Shown here piece by piece: positions 35,718 through 45,227 of a stretch of 64,000 bases of DNA. The notes under the pieces were generated by a model that had not been told where the DNA came from, searched no databases, and was given only the letters and a program-made list of their open reading frames with translations. The position numbers and the translations under genes are program-made. The stretch lies in NCBI GenBank assembly GCA_963761735.1, contig CAVXHQ010000001.1, positions 310,001 to 374,000 on the forward strand, read 5' to 3'. The stretch comes from CAVXHQ01 sp963761735 (GTDB lineage: Bacteria; Pseudomonadota; Alphaproteobacteria; Rhodobacterales; Rhodobacteraceae). Position 1 is the stretch's first letter; each line of letters begins with the position of its first letter.

Positions 35718-36602
35718 ATGGCTCTTCCCGAGTTCTCCATGCGGCAGCTGCTCGAGGCTGGCGTACACTTCGGCCACCAGACGGCCCGCTGGAATCCGCG
35801 CATGTCGCCCTATATCTACGGCGCGCGCAACGGTATCCACATTCTCGATCTGACGCAGACCGTGCCGCTGCTCGATCAGGCATTGCAGACCATCCGCGAC
35901 ACCGTCGCCAAGGGCGGTCGCGTGCTGTTCGTCGGCACCAAACGTCAGGCGCAAAAGGCGATTGCGGACGCGGCCGAGAAATCGGCGCAATTCTACATGA
36001 ACCACCGCTGGCTCGGCGGCACGCTGACCAACTGGCAGACCGTGTCGAAATCCATCGCCCGCCTGAAGGCGATCGACGAGGCCGCAGAGCGCGGTTTCGA
36101 AGGTCTGACCAAGAAAGAGCGTCTCGGCATGGAGCGTGAGCAGGAAAAACTGCAGGCCTCCCTGGGCGGTATCCGCGAGATGGGCGGCGTGCCCGATCTG
36201 CTGTTCGTCGTCGACGTCAACAAAGAGGATCTCGCGATCCTCGAGGCGAAAAAGCTGGGCATTCCGGTCGTCGCCATCGTCGACACCAACTGCTCGCCCA
36301 ACGGCATCGACCATATCATCCCCGGCAACGACGATGCCGCCCGCGCCATCTCGCTCTATTGCGATCTGGCCGCGCGTGCCGCCCTTGACGGCATGTCCGC
36401 ACAGCTTGGCGCTGCCGGCGTCGATATGGGCGCGATGGAAGAGCTGGCCGAAGAGGCCGTCGCAGGCGAAGGCGCAGCGTCCGCTGCACCGGCAACCGAT
36501 ATGCCGACCGGCGACATTTCGGACAAGGCCGCCGGCAGCCCGCATGTGCCCGCCGAGGCACCGCTCGACATCGAGAGCAGCGAGCCCGGCGAAAAGGTCT
36601 GA
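35718..36602 (+). CDS. rpsB: 30S ribosomal protein S2
   Basis: This 294-residue S2 protein begins MALPEFSMRQLLEAGVHFGHQTARWNPRM, the universal S2 start, and contains GGTLTNWQT and PDLLFVVDVNKE...AIVDTNC. The Ala/Glu-rich C-terminal extension of about 50 residues is typical of alphaproteobacteria. The ATG at 35718 follows ggaaaggaa. The gene is followed 118 bp later by tsf, the standard rpsB-tsf order. Confidence 0.98.
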   Translation: MALPEFSMRQLLEAGVHFGHQTARWNPRMSPYIYGARNGIHILDLTQTVPLLDQALQTIRDTVAKGGRVLFVGTKRQAQKAIADAAEKSAQFYMNHRWLGGTLTNWQTVSKSIARLKAIDEAAERGFEGLTKKERLGMEREQEKLQASLGGIREMGGVPDLLFVVDVNKEDLAILEAKKLGIPVVAIVDTNCSPNGIDHIIPGNDDAARAISLYCDLAARAALDGMSAQLGAAGVDMGAMEELAEEAVAGEGAASAAPATDMPTGDISDKAAGSPHVPAEAPLDIESSEPGEKV

Positions 36603-36720
36603 ACCGCAGCCGTCGGAACACACCACAGGCCGGGCAGGGGAGACCCGCCCGGCCAAACCCGATATTGACAGGGACCGCATCCCGACCGGACGCCGGACCC
36701 CACGTGACAGGAGAGACGAC

Positions 36721-37599
36721 ATGGCGATCACCGCAAGCATGGTGAAAGAGCTGCGCGAAAGCACCGGCGCAGGCATGATGGACGCCAAGAAGGCGTTGAC
36801 CGAGAATGACGGCGACATGGAAGCGGCGGTCGACTGGCTGCGCACCAAGGGCCTCGCCAAGGCCGCCAAGAAATCGGGCCGCACCGCTGCCGAGGGCCTC
36901 GTGGTCGTCGCCACGAAGGACGGCAAGGGGGTTGCCGTTGAGGTGAATTCCGAGACCGATTTCGTCGGCAAGAATTCCGATTTTCAGGCGATGGTATCGA
37001 CAATCGCAGGCAAGGCTCTCGAGGTGAACACCCTCGAAGATCTGAAAGCCGCGAAGATCGACGGCACGACAGTCGAAACGATGATCACCGACGCCATCGC
37101 CAAAATTGGCGAAAACATGGGCGTGCGCCGTATGGCGACGATCGAAGGCGATGTCGTGGTCAGTTATGTCCACAATGCCGCCGCCCCGGACATGGGCAAG
37201 ATCGGCGTCCTCGTCGCCCTGAAAGGCGACGACAAGAACGGCATCGGCAAGCAGATCGCGATGCACATCGCCGCGGTGAACCCGGCGTCCCTGTCCGAGG
37301 CCGACCTTGACCCGGCGGTTGTCGAGAAAGAACGCCAGGTTCAGATGGACATCGCCCGCGAAAGCGGCAAGCCCGAGCAGGTCATCGAGAAGATGATCCA
37401 GGGCCGGATGCAAAAGTACATGGCCGAAGTGACGCTGGTGAACCAGCAATTCGTCGTGAATCCCGATCTGACGGTCGGTGCCGCCGCTCAGGAGGCCGGT
37501 GTCGAGATCGCGGGCTTTATCCGTCTCGAGGTCGGTGAAGGCATCGAAAAAGTGACCGAGGATTTCGCCGCTGAAGTGGCAAAGGTCGCCAAGGGTTAA
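36721..37599 (+). CDS. tsf: Elongation factor Ts
   Basis: This 292-residue guanine-nucleotide exchange factor for EF-Tu has the N-terminal UBA-like domain with VKELRESTGAGMMDAKKAL. The core contains VNSETDFVGKN. The ATG at 36721 is preceded by ggagag about 9 bases upstream. It is co-transcribed with rpsB and followed by a clear terminator. Confidence 0.98.
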   Translation: MAITASMVKELRESTGAGMMDAKKALTENDGDMEAAVDWLRTKGLAKAAKKSGRTAAEGLVVVATKDGKGVAVEVNSETDFVGKNSDFQAMVSTIAGKALEVNTLEDLKAAKIDGTTVETMITDAIAKIGENMGVRRMATIEGDVVVSYVHNAAAPDMGKIGVLVALKGDDKNGIGKQIAMHIAAVNPASLSEADLDPAVVEKERQVQMDIARESGKPEQVIEKMIQGRMQKYMAEVTLVNQQFVVNPDLTVGAAAQEAGVEIAGFIRLEVGEGIEKVTEDFAAEVAKVAKG

Positions 37600-37637
37600 C
37601 AACGGGCCGCAACCTGTTGTTCAATATGGCCTAAAAG

Positions 37638-37671
37638 AATGCAGCGCCTAGGTTAAGGTGCTGCATTTTAT
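37638..37671 (+). terminator. Intrinsic terminator after tsf
   Basis: A 12-bp stem with one G-T wobble (aatgcagcgcct / aggtgctgcatt) and a 6-base loop (aggtta) is followed by tttt and then atgtttt. It lies about 40 bp after the tsf stop and should end the rpsB-tsf transcript. Confidence 0.85.
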
Positions 37672-38093
37672 GTTTTGCACAGCTTGTCGTCCGTCCAGGC
37701 AGTGCAGAAAGATCGGGGACGGGCGATGTTGCGTCGGGAAGCCGCACCATCGCCCATTGGTGACACATCCAGTTGGGGAGCGAATGCGCCGAACCTTACC
37801 CCCGCCGGCAACACCGAAAAAACACGGGTTCACCGACGATATCCGGCGTAAATGCCGGGTTTTAAGTGCGGACCGCAGAGCCCTGTAATACCAGAGGTTC
37901 CGGTCCGCTGTTCCCGGCCCAAGGCCACCACTCACGGAACACGGTCAACGTGCCCATTGACGCCGCGTCACGACAGTCTGGAAACCCATACCCGATTGAT
38001 AAATCGATGCGTTCGACGCGGTGACGCACGATCGGTTGCATTCTGCGTGATGATTTCAGGATGAAGATCGCGTTATAACATGTTGTTTTTGCG
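37672..38093. other. Gene-free stretch between tsf terminator and the luxR remnant
   Basis: About 420 bp in which I see no convincing gene, repeat or RNA. Short open frames on both strands are low in protein character. This is the left edge of the accessory region that runs to about 50 kb. I looked here for a copy of the tRNA-Arg 3' end as an attachment site and saw none. Confidence 0.4.
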
Positions 38094-38848
38094 CTACTCT
38101 TCGATGATAAACATCTGATTCTGAAATGATGCCTTCAGAACGGCCTGCGCCGTCGTGTCCACGTCGAGGGCCTCGCGCGCCAGCCGCAGGTGTTTTTCCA
38201 CCGTTGCGGGCGTCAGACCGAGTATGTCAGCGGTATCCTGCGTCGTCTTGCCGTCGCCGACACATTCGAGCACTTCACGCTGACGTTTCGTCAGGCTGCG
38301 GGTGCCGGTGTAGGGCAGGGTCAGGACCTTTAGATGGGCCATGTTGTTCATCAGCAGGATCTCATCGCCCTTTTCGTCCCAAAGGGCGTCGACGTCGTCC
38401 TGAGTCGTCCCGGCTTGCGCGGTCAGGGCTGTCGCCCCCTTGGCGCGCATCGACAGCGACCGAAAGCTGATCGTATAGCCCGCCACGACGCCCATCTGCC
38501 GGTTGAATTCCATCATCCGCAGCTTTGCCGGGTAAGGCCGCCACGCTGCGCCTGTTCGGTAACCCAGGACCAGCTGCACGCACCGTCGTTTTCGAGCGCC
38601 CATTTCATCATCGGGGCGTTGAAATAATGGCCTTCATCCCTGAAATGCGTCATGTATTCAGGGCTTTGATTGGTCAACATCATCCAGTCCTGCGGGTCAC
38701 CCAGCGAACTTGACGTCCGGTACCGCGTGAACCCGTAGATCACCCGGTCAAAGCCGAAACTCGCCATCTTGCGGCTGTGCATTTTCCACAGATCTTCGCC
38801 GGTCGGCGCTGCGGCCACTGCATTAAGATAGTCGATCAGGGATTTCAT
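38094..38848 (-). pseudogene. LuxR-family autoinducer-type regulator, frameshifted
   Basis: Two frames join into one about 250-residue LuxR protein. The N-terminal autoinducer-binding domain (MKSLIDYLNAVAAAP to DGACSWSWVTEQAQRGGLT) is followed, one frame over, by AKLRMMEFNRQMGVVAGYTISF and the HTH LTKRQREVLECVGDGKTTQDTADILGLTPATVEKHL. Restoring one C in the ccc run read on the minus strand (ggg at 38530-38532) would give a continuous LTPAKLRMMEF, so one base has been lost. The start follows a ggaggag box. No luxI lies nearby, so it was a LuxR solo. It may be inactive, or the loss may be a sequencing slip in a homopolymer. Confidence 0.85.
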
Positions 38849-39114
38849 CGCCAGCTCCTCCCGTTGATGTCGCCACCGGGTGCCGTCCTGACCCTTGGTC
38901 GGGTATGTGACCGTTGCTGCCGCGGCGCCCATTCCTGCAGACCGATCGGCGCAAGTCTGGAATACCTCACCTCTGTAACAGCGCAGACCTATCGAGGAAA
39001 CGGCATATTCGACCTGTCAGCGATGCAGGGAGACTTTGAACACATGGATCTAAACTGCGTTCGGTTCAGGCCACTTCCGTATATTACATAATACTGATTA
39101 TACGTTTCCGGTAT
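38849..39114. promoter_or_regulatory. Upstream region of the luxR remnant
   Basis: This AT-richer stretch between the luxR start and the ISNCY left end contains the luxR ribosome site (gggaggagctggcg on the minus strand) and presumably its promoter. I see no lux-box-like 18-20-bp palindrome and no gene. Confidence 0.35.
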
Positions 39115-40160
39115 TGTGGCCGCAAAGCTAAAATGTCACCCATGTGCAATTCGGGAATGTCACTCTCCCTGCCGAGGATAGCAAGCAGAGAGAGCGGACA
39201 TGGGATGGGTGATGATGAGCGGGCGCGACTTCCACCGGATCGAGGTGTTGGCGCAGGTCGATGATGGACGGCTGAGCGTCCAGAACGGGGCGAACCTGTT
39301 GGACGTGACCAGGCGACAGATGTTCCGGTTACTCAAGACGTACCGCACCGAGGGCGGCGCTGGAATCCGGCACAAGGGGCGCGGCAAGGCGCCGAACAAC
39401 CAGATCCATGCAGCCAGGCGCGACAATGCCGTGGCCCTGGTCAAAGAAAAGTATGAGGACTTCGGACCGACGCTGGCGGCCGAGATGCTGGCGGAACATC
39501 ACGGGTTCAGGGTCTCGCGTGAGACATTGCGCAAATGGATGCAGGACGCCGGTCTCTGGTTGTCCCGCAAGCAGCGCCGGACATTCCATCAGCCCAGATT
39601 GCGCCGGGAATGCCTTGGCGAGCCGATCCAGATCGACGGGTCGGATCACCGGTGGTTCGAGGATCGCGCTGATCCTTGCACCCTGCTCGTCTTTATCGAC
39701 GATGCGACCAGCACATTGATGGAATTGCGGTTCGTGCCATCGGAAAGCACGTTCAGTTACGTCGAGGCGCTGGAAAGTTATCTTCTCAGACACGGTCGCC
39801 CCGTTGCGTTCTACAGCGACAAACACACGGTCTTTCGGGTCGCAAAGCCGAACCAGCACATGACGGGCATGGCCCAGTCCGGTCGCGCTCTGGCCGAGCT
39901 GAACATCGAGATTTTGTGCGCCAACAGTCGCCAGGCCAAGGGTCGTGTGGAACGCGCCAACCGCACCTTGCAGGACCCTTTGGTCAAGGAGCTGCGTCTC
40001 GCAGGCCTATCCTCAATCGAAGACGGAAACGTATTTCTTCAGGGCTTCATGGAGCGCTACAATACCAAATTCGCAAAGGCCCCGGCCAGGCCGGACAACC
40101 TGCACCGTGCTTTGAACATCGCACCTGACCAGTACGAGTTGTCGCAGGATTTCGGATCAG
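39115..40160 (+). mobile_element. ISNCY (IS1202-like) element, right part lost
   Basis: The left end is placed near tgtggccgcaaagctaaaatg (about 39115), with two tgtcac words behind it, as is common for this group; the exact base is uncertain. The transposase reading frame is open until base 40160, where the IS3 element begins, and the remaining C-terminal part and right end of the ISNCY are not found beyond the IS3. The element is therefore truncated. Confidence 0.7.
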
Positions 40161-40174
40161 TTGTTAAGCTGTAG
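39200..40174 (+). pseudogene. ISNCY-family transposase, C-terminally truncated
   Basis: The open frame codes for 324 residues. An N-terminal helix-turn-helix (SVQNGANLLDVTRRQMFRLLKTYR) leads to a DDE-type core with IQIDGSDHRWFEDR (first Asp), YSDKHTVF (second Asp) and AKGRVERANRTLQDPLVKELR (Glu). Intact members are about 430-480 residues. Here native sequence stops after DQYELSQDF, and the last few residues plus the stop come from the IS3 left end. The start at 39200 follows gagagcggac. Confidence 0.85.
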
Positions 40175-40197
40175 CGATTGACGAAGGAGCGACCCAG

Positions 40198-40455
40198 ATG
40201 ACGAAACGGAAACGCTATTCGGCGGAGTTCAAGGCCAAGGTTGCCCTTGAAGCCATGCGTGAAGAACTGACGACGGCCGAGCCGGCCAAGAAATACGGCA
40301 TCCACCCGACGATGATCAGCGGCTGGAAGAAAACGGCGATCAAGAACATGGCATCCGCGTTTGACGGGAAGGCCGAGGAAGAGCCGCCCATCTCACGGAA
40401 GGACGTGGAAAAGCTGGACGTCCCGTTGCCCGGCAACACATGCTTGCATGTGTGA
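40198..40455 (+). pseudogene. IS3-family OrfA, prematurely stopped
   Basis: The 85-residue product starts like a normal OrfA (MTKRKRYSAEFKAKVALEAMREELTTAEPAKKYGIHPTMISGWK, a helix-turn-helix). It then leaves the family sequence after KDVEKL and stops. The expected continuation (EIGQLVVERDFLSEAS) is present just downstream. Between them lie about 45 extra bases containing an 18-bp palindrome (acacatgcttgcatgtgt, 40436-40453) and the stop. OrfA and the programmed frameshift to OrfB are therefore lost. Confidence 0.8.
40436..40453. repeat. 18-bp palindrome inside the IS3 orfA insertion
   Basis: The sequence acacatgc-tt-gcatgtgt is a perfect inverted repeat within the extra bases that disrupt orfA. 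It may be the footprint of another insertion or of a repair event. Confidence 0.6.
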
Positions 40456-40540
40456 GAGGGGAGATCGGCCAACTGGTGGTGGAACGCGATTTTTTGTCCG
40501 AAGCCTCCAGCCTTGTCCTCGGGACTGGAGGCAAAAAGCG

Positions 40541-41372
40541 GTGAAGCAAAACCAGCCTGATCTCAGCGTCCGGCGGCAGTGCAGCCTGCTGTCTCTGCCG
40601 CGCTCGACGTTGTACTATCAGCCACGCGGCGAAAGCGGCGAGAACTTGGCGTTTATGGGAATTATCGATCGCCAATTCCTCGAAACGCCCTGGTACGGCT
40701 CGCGGCAAATGGCCCGACACATGCAGCGACAGGGTCACAAATGCGGTCGCCACCGTGTGCGGCGGCTGATGCGCCTGATGCGTCTTGTGCCGATCTATCA
40801 GGAGCCCAAGACCAGCAAGAAGCACCTGGAACACAAGATTTATCCATACTTTATCAGGGACTTACCCATCACCCGGCCTAATCAGGTCTGGTGTACTGAC
40901 ATCACATACATTCCCATGCGGCGGGGATTTCTCTATCTGGTAGCAATCATGGACTGGCACAGCCGAAAGGTACTGAACTGGCGACTGTCGAACACGATGG
41001 AAGCCGGATTTTGCGTAGAAGCTTCTGAAAGAGGCGCTGGCCAGATATGGCTCACCGGAGATCTTCAACTCTGATCAGGGTTCCCAGTTCACCGGCTCAG
41101 ATTTCACCGACGTGTTGCGTGACGCCAAGGTGAAGATCTCCATGGACGGACGCGGCCGCTGGATCGACAACCGCATGATCGAGCGGCTCTGGCGCTCGCT
41201 GAAATACGAAAGTGTCTACCTGAATGCCTTCGAGACCGGATCGGAGGCGAGAGCCGGGATCGGTACCTGGATCAGCTACGACAATGAAAAACGCCCGCAC
41301 TCATCGCACGGGCTGCTGACCCCGAGCGAGGCCTATGATACGTCGCCCCAGCCCCTGAAAACCGCCGCCTGA
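40541..41372 (+). pseudogene. IS3-family OrfB transposase, frameshifted
   Basis: The DDE integrase core is recognisable in two frames. The first has the CSLLSLPRSTLYYQPRGES start and RPNQVWCTDITYIP (first Asp), then runs out of frame at about 41021-41025. The second has FNSDQGSQFTG (second Asp) and GRGRWIDNRMIERLWRSLKYE (Glu) to YDTSPQPLKTAA. One extra T in gcttctg, where gctctg is expected, restores a continuous VEALKEALARYGSPEIF. The element cannot make active transposase. Confidence 0.85.
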
Positions 41373-41400
41373 CATGAAACCAATGCGATAGCTTAGCCAG

Positions 41401-41472
41401 GCGGAAAGCTGGTCGAAAAATCAGGACCACCTCTTGTCGTTCTTCTCCTTTGGCGGCGGGGCGGTGATCTGA
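41401..41472 (+). pseudogene. trbC: trbC remnant (3' end)
   Basis: The frame ending at 41472 reads HLLSFFSFGGGAVI and stops, overlapping the trbD start by one base. The FFSFGGGA tail is the carboxyl end of TrbC (the VirB2-like pilin) as I know it from Rhodobacteraceae conjugation operons. Everything upstream was removed at the IS3 right end. Confidence 0.6.
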
Positions 41473-41741
41473 TGCTCGATCCTGACGCCATCCCCGGCTT
41501 TGTCATCCCGGTCCACCGGGCTCTGACCGAACCGATCCTGCTGGCAGGAGCCCCGCGCTCGATCGCGATCCTCAACGGCACGTTTGCCGCCGCCATCGGG
41601 CTTGGCCTGCAACTCTGGCTGGTCGGTCTGGTGATCTGGATCGCGGGCCATCTCGCCGCCGTCTGGGCAGCGAAACGCGATCCGCTATTCGTCGACGTGG
41701 TGCGCCGCCATCTGCGCATTCCCGGCCGTCTCGGAGTGTGA
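41472..41741 (+). CDS. trbD: Conjugal transfer protein TrbD (VirB3-like)
   Basis: This 89-residue membrane protein is of the VirB3/TrbD type: PGFVIPVHRALTEPILLAGAPRSIAILNG, one or two hydrophobic spans (AAAIGLGLQLWLVGLVIWIAGHLAAVWA), then KRDPLFVDVVRRHLRIPG. It is an inner-membrane component of a type IV mating-pair formation system. It appears complete but is stranded between the trbC and trbE fragments, so it is probably functionless now. Confidence 0.8.
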   Translation: MLDPDAIPGFVIPVHRALTEPILLAGAPRSIAILNGTFAAAIGLGLQLWLVGLVIWIAGHLAAVWAAKRDPLFVDVVRRHLRIPGRLGV

Positions 41742-41744
41742 CGG

Positions 41745-41776
41745 ATGATGAACCTCGCAGAATACCGTCGCAAACC
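41745..41776 (+). pseudogene. trbE: trbE remnant (5' end)
   Basis: Three bases after trbD, the reading frame starts MMNLAEYRRKP, the conserved start of the TrbE/VirB4 ATPase. It is cut at the left end of the outer IS21 element (tgtgaatcccgg at 41777). The rest of the gene is absent from the window. Confidence 0.75.
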
Positions 41777-43045
41777 TGTGAATCCCGGAGGCAAACTGGG
41801 CCACGGAAACGGTGGGATTACCTGACCGTCGCGGAGTAAAATTCTGCCATTCTGAGACCCGGGGCGGAAGCTGAGGGTCGGGAGATGTATTCTGTGGAAC
41901 TGTATACCCGGGTGCGCAGAGCGTGCCATGTCGAGGGCATGAGTGAGCGCGAGGCGGGGCGGAAGTTCGGGATCGACCGCAAGACAGTGTCGAAGATCCT
42001 GAAGCATTCGGTTCCGCCGGGATATCGGCGCCAAGCGATGCCGCAGCGTCCCAAGCTTGATCCCTTTGTGCCGGTGATCGACCAGATCCTCGAAGAGGAT
42101 AAGAGCAAACTCAAGAAACAGCGGCACACTGCCAAGCGAATTCATGCGCGGCTGCGCGACGAGCATGGCTTTACGGGCGGGATCACCATCGTCACTGATT
42201 ATGTGCGTGAGAAGAAGCGGCGGACGCGGGAAGTGTTCGTGCCGCTGTCGCATGCGCCGGGCCATGTTCAGGTCGATTTCGGCGAAACGCTGGGCGTGAT
42301 TGCCGGTGTTGAGTGTAAGCTGCACTACTTTGCGATGGCGCTTCCGCATTCGGATGCGTTCTTCATCAAGACCTACCCCGCCGAGACGACCGAGGCGTTT
42401 TGTGATGGCCACAACGCCGCTTTTGCATTCTTCGGCGGCGTGCCCTTGTCGATCCTCTACGACAATACAACGATCGCAGTGGCGAAAATCCTGGGCGATG
42501 GCCTCCGGTTGCGCACCCGCGTCTTTTCGGAATTGCAGTCGCATTACCTGTTCGACGACAAGTTCGGCCGACCGGGCAAAGGCAATGACAAAGGCAACGT
42601 CGAGGGGGTGATCGGATATGGGCGGCGCAACTTCCTCGTTCCCGCGCCGCGGTCCGACAGCTTCGATGCGTTGAACACCTGGCTGGAAGATCAGTGCCTG
42701 ACGCGACAGGGCGACATTGTGCGTGGTCATACCGAGACTGTCGGTGAACGTCTGATGCGGGATCTCAATGCGCTGATGGCGCTGCCGACCACCCCTTACG
42801 ATGCTTGCGACAGGGTCAGCACCCGGGCGACATCGATCTCCATGGTCCGTTATCGCAACAATGACTACTCGGTGCCTGTCGCTCATGCCCATCACGAGGT
42901 TCAGGTTCGTGGGTATGTCCATGAGGTTGTGATCGGCTGCGGGGCCGAGGTGATTGCCCACCACCGCCGGTCCTACGACAAGGCGGACATGGTATTTGAT
43001 CCGATGCATTACCTGCCGCTGTTGGAGCAAAAGGTTGGGGCGCTG

Positions 43046-43050
43046 GATCA
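43046..43050 (+). repeat. 5-bp target duplication gatca, left copy
   Basis: gatca at 43046-43050 directly precedes the left end (tgtcaggcgacac) of the inner IS21. The identical gatca is found at 45282-45286 directly after its right end. This fixes the inner element to 43051-45281. Confidence 0.85.
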
Positions 43051-43127
43051 TGTCAGGCGACACGACAAACTGGCCCTCTGGCGACATGAGGAACTGGCCC
43101 CCTCGATAAGCTGAGAGGGAAGTCTGG

Positions 43128-44430
43128 ATGACCAATCGAACAGTTGAGACGCTGCCGCAGACCGAGGGTCTGCGGAGGGATGAGATGAAGGAGCCGGATG
43201 ATGTTTCGGCCATGCTGAGGCTGAAGTTTCTCGGATGGGGAGCCCGCCGGATTTCTGCGGAAGCTTGGGTGCTCGAGGACGACTGCACGGCGATGGTTGA
43301 AGGAGGGGACGTGGCGCAGGGCGTCACCGCCACCGCGATCGAAGGCGTTGGATGGCCTGGAGGGTTGGGTCGAGGAGCGGTTTCGCCGCCATGCGGGCAA
43401 CGCAGATGTGGTCCGTCAGGAGCTTGTCGCCGAGAAGGGCATCGAGGTAAGCCTTCGCACGGTCGAACGGGCGGTGGCGCATCTGCGTCAGGAGCTGCGG
43501 GCCGAGGCGCGGGCAACGGTGCGCTTTGAGACGCGGCCGGGCCAGCAGTTGCAGATCGACTTCGGGCAGCGGCGGGTCGAGATCGGCGGCGTGTCGCGGC
43601 AGGTGTCGTTCTTCGTGGCGACGCTGGGTTATTCCCGCCGCATCCACGTGCGGGCCTTCGCGGGCGAGCGGCAGGAGAACTGGTTTGAAGGCATGGAGAG
43701 CGCCTTCGCGTCGTTCGGCGGCGTGCCGGAAGAGGTGCTGCTCGACAATGCCCGCGCACTGATCCTGAGCCACGACATTGCCAGCCGCGAGGTCGTGGTG
43801 AACCCGAAGCTGCATGCCTTTGCCCGGCACTGGGGCTTTCAGGTAAAGGCCTGCGCGCCGTATCGACCCCGGACGAAGGGCAAGGACGAGCGCGGCGTCG
43901 GCTACGTGAAGGGCAACGCGATCGCGGGGCGTGCCTTCGAGAGCTTTGCCGCGCTGGAAGCTCATCTGGTGCAATGGACCCGCCAGATCGCCGACCTGCG
44001 GGTCCATGGCACCACAGGCGAAGCCCCGGGCCTGCGCTTCGCGCGTGACGAAGCCGGTCACCTGAAGCCCCTCCAGCACTGCGGCTCGTTCATGGCGACG
44101 CGCGAACTGAGCCAACGCGTCGCACCTGACTGTGCAGTGGAGATGGACACGAATGCCTACTCGGTCCCATGGCGCTTGATCGGCGAGCGGGTCCGCGTGC
44201 TGGTCACGGCTGAGACGGTGCGGGTTACCCATGCCGGCGTCGAGGTCGCCTGCCACCGGCGCAGCGCCGGCCGCCGCGGTCGGATCATCGACCCTGTCCA
44301 CTTTGCCGGGGTGGCAGGTTCAGCGGGCCGCGCCAGGACACCTGCTGACGGGGTTGAGGCGCTGATCGGGGTGTCGGCACTGCTGCGCCCCCTCGCCGAG
44401 TATGAGGCTGTCGCCGGAGGGGCCTGGTGA
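43128..44430 (+). pseudogene. istA: IstA of IS21-B, frameshifted near its start
   Basis: The N terminus reads MLRLKFLGWGARRISAE in one frame. It continues as LGCSRTTARRWLKEGTWRR in the next, completing a helix-turn-helix. One extra base in gaagcttggg (about 43263) causes the shift. The DDE core is intact: LQIDFGQRRVEIGG, VLLDNARALI and a Glu in the KGKDERGVGYVKGNAI region. The stop overlaps istB by 4 bp. A 377-residue product from an internal start at 43297 would lack part of the DNA-binding region. Confidence 0.8.
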
Positions 44431-45227
44431 TGGGCGTGCATACGCAGGACGACCTTGACCGGATGCTCACGCGACTGAAGTTGACGGCGATGAGGGATCA
44501 GCTCGACAGTCTGCTGGACGAAGCCGTTCGGGGGGAGATGACGCTGCGCGATGCGCTGGCCTTTCTGTGCGAGCGCGAGATCGCCCGCAAAGACCAGCGC
44601 CGCATCGACATGAGTTTTGGGCTGGCGAAGTTCCCGTTCGTGCGGGACCTTGGCGGCTTCGACTTCGCCGCTCAGCCCTCGATCGACCGTTCGCAGATCC
44701 GCGACCTTGCCACGGGGCGCTTCATCGCCAACGGCGACGCGCTCCTGTTGCTGGGCCCTCCCGGCGTCGGCAAGTCGCATCTGGCCGTGGCGCTTGGTCG
44801 CGAGGCAATCGTCGCCGGCTACACGGTGCTCTTCACCGGCGCGATGGAACTGGTGGCGAACCTGGCCAAGGCGCAATCCGAGAACCGCCTTGAAGAGAGG
44901 CTGACACACTACGCCAAGCCGAAGCTGCTGATCGTGGACGAACTCGGTTACCTGCCGCTGGAGCCCGATGCCGCGCATCTGTTCTTCCAGCTCGTCTCAC
45001 GACGCTACGAGCGCGGCGCCCTGCTCGTCACATCGAACCGCGCGGTCGGCGAATGGGGCACCGTCTTCGGTGACGCGGTCGTCGCCACCGCGATCCTTGA
45101 TCGGCTGCTGCACCACAGTCACGTCGTCACGATCCGGGGCGACAGCTATCGCCTCCGCGAAAAGCGTCGCAGCGGGCTTTTGCAAAAGCCCGCTGCGACG
45201 ACCGAAACCATCACTGCATCAACCTGA
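44427..45227 (+). CDS. istB: IS21-B transposition helper ATPase IstB
   Basis: This 266-residue AAA+ ATPase has Walker A LLGPPGVGKSHLAVALG, Walker B LLIVDELGYLPL and the SNRAVGEWG sensor region. IstB helps IstA select targets. It is intact and overlaps istA by 4 bp (ATGA). It is clearly a different subgroup from the IstB at 45617, showing that the two IS21 elements are unrelated copies. Confidence 0.93.
   Translation: MMGVHTQDDLDRMLTRLKLTAMRDQLDSLLDEAVRGEMTLRDALAFLCEREIARKDQRRIDMSFGLAKFPFVRDLGGFDFAAQPSIDRSQIRDLATGRFIANGDALLLLGPPGVGKSHLAVALGREAIVAGYTVLFTGAMELVANLAKAQSENRLEERLTHYAKPKLLIVDELGYLPLEPDAAHLFFQLVSRRYERGALLVTSNRAVGEWGTVFGDAVVATAILDRLLHHSHVVTIRGDSYRLREKRRSGLLQKPAATTETITAST

Larger units (their letters stand above)
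40161..41399 (+). mobile_element. IS3-family element with mutated orfA and orfB
   Basis: Terminal sequences ttgttaagctgtagcgattg (left) and tggctaagctatcgcattgg (right, reverse complement) form an imperfect inverted repeat bounding about 1239 bp. The interior has the orfA/orfB layout of IS3 elements. The three bases on either side (cag, ggc) do not match, so there is no target duplication. The left neighbour is ISNCY and the right neighbour is trbC, so a deletion or recombination has occurred at the element. Confidence 0.8.

Noticed and set aside
37600..38100. Far attachment repeat for an island integrated at tRNA-Arg
   Set aside because: I looked for a copy of the tRNA 3' end (ggtgcacccggcgcgattcg) beyond tsf and saw none, so no att site is reported.
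41018..43268. Both the IS3 orfB shift and the inner istA shift create an aagctt hexamer
   Set aside because: The two extra bases are of different kinds (T and G) in unrelated genes. A shared cause is not needed and chance is sufficient.
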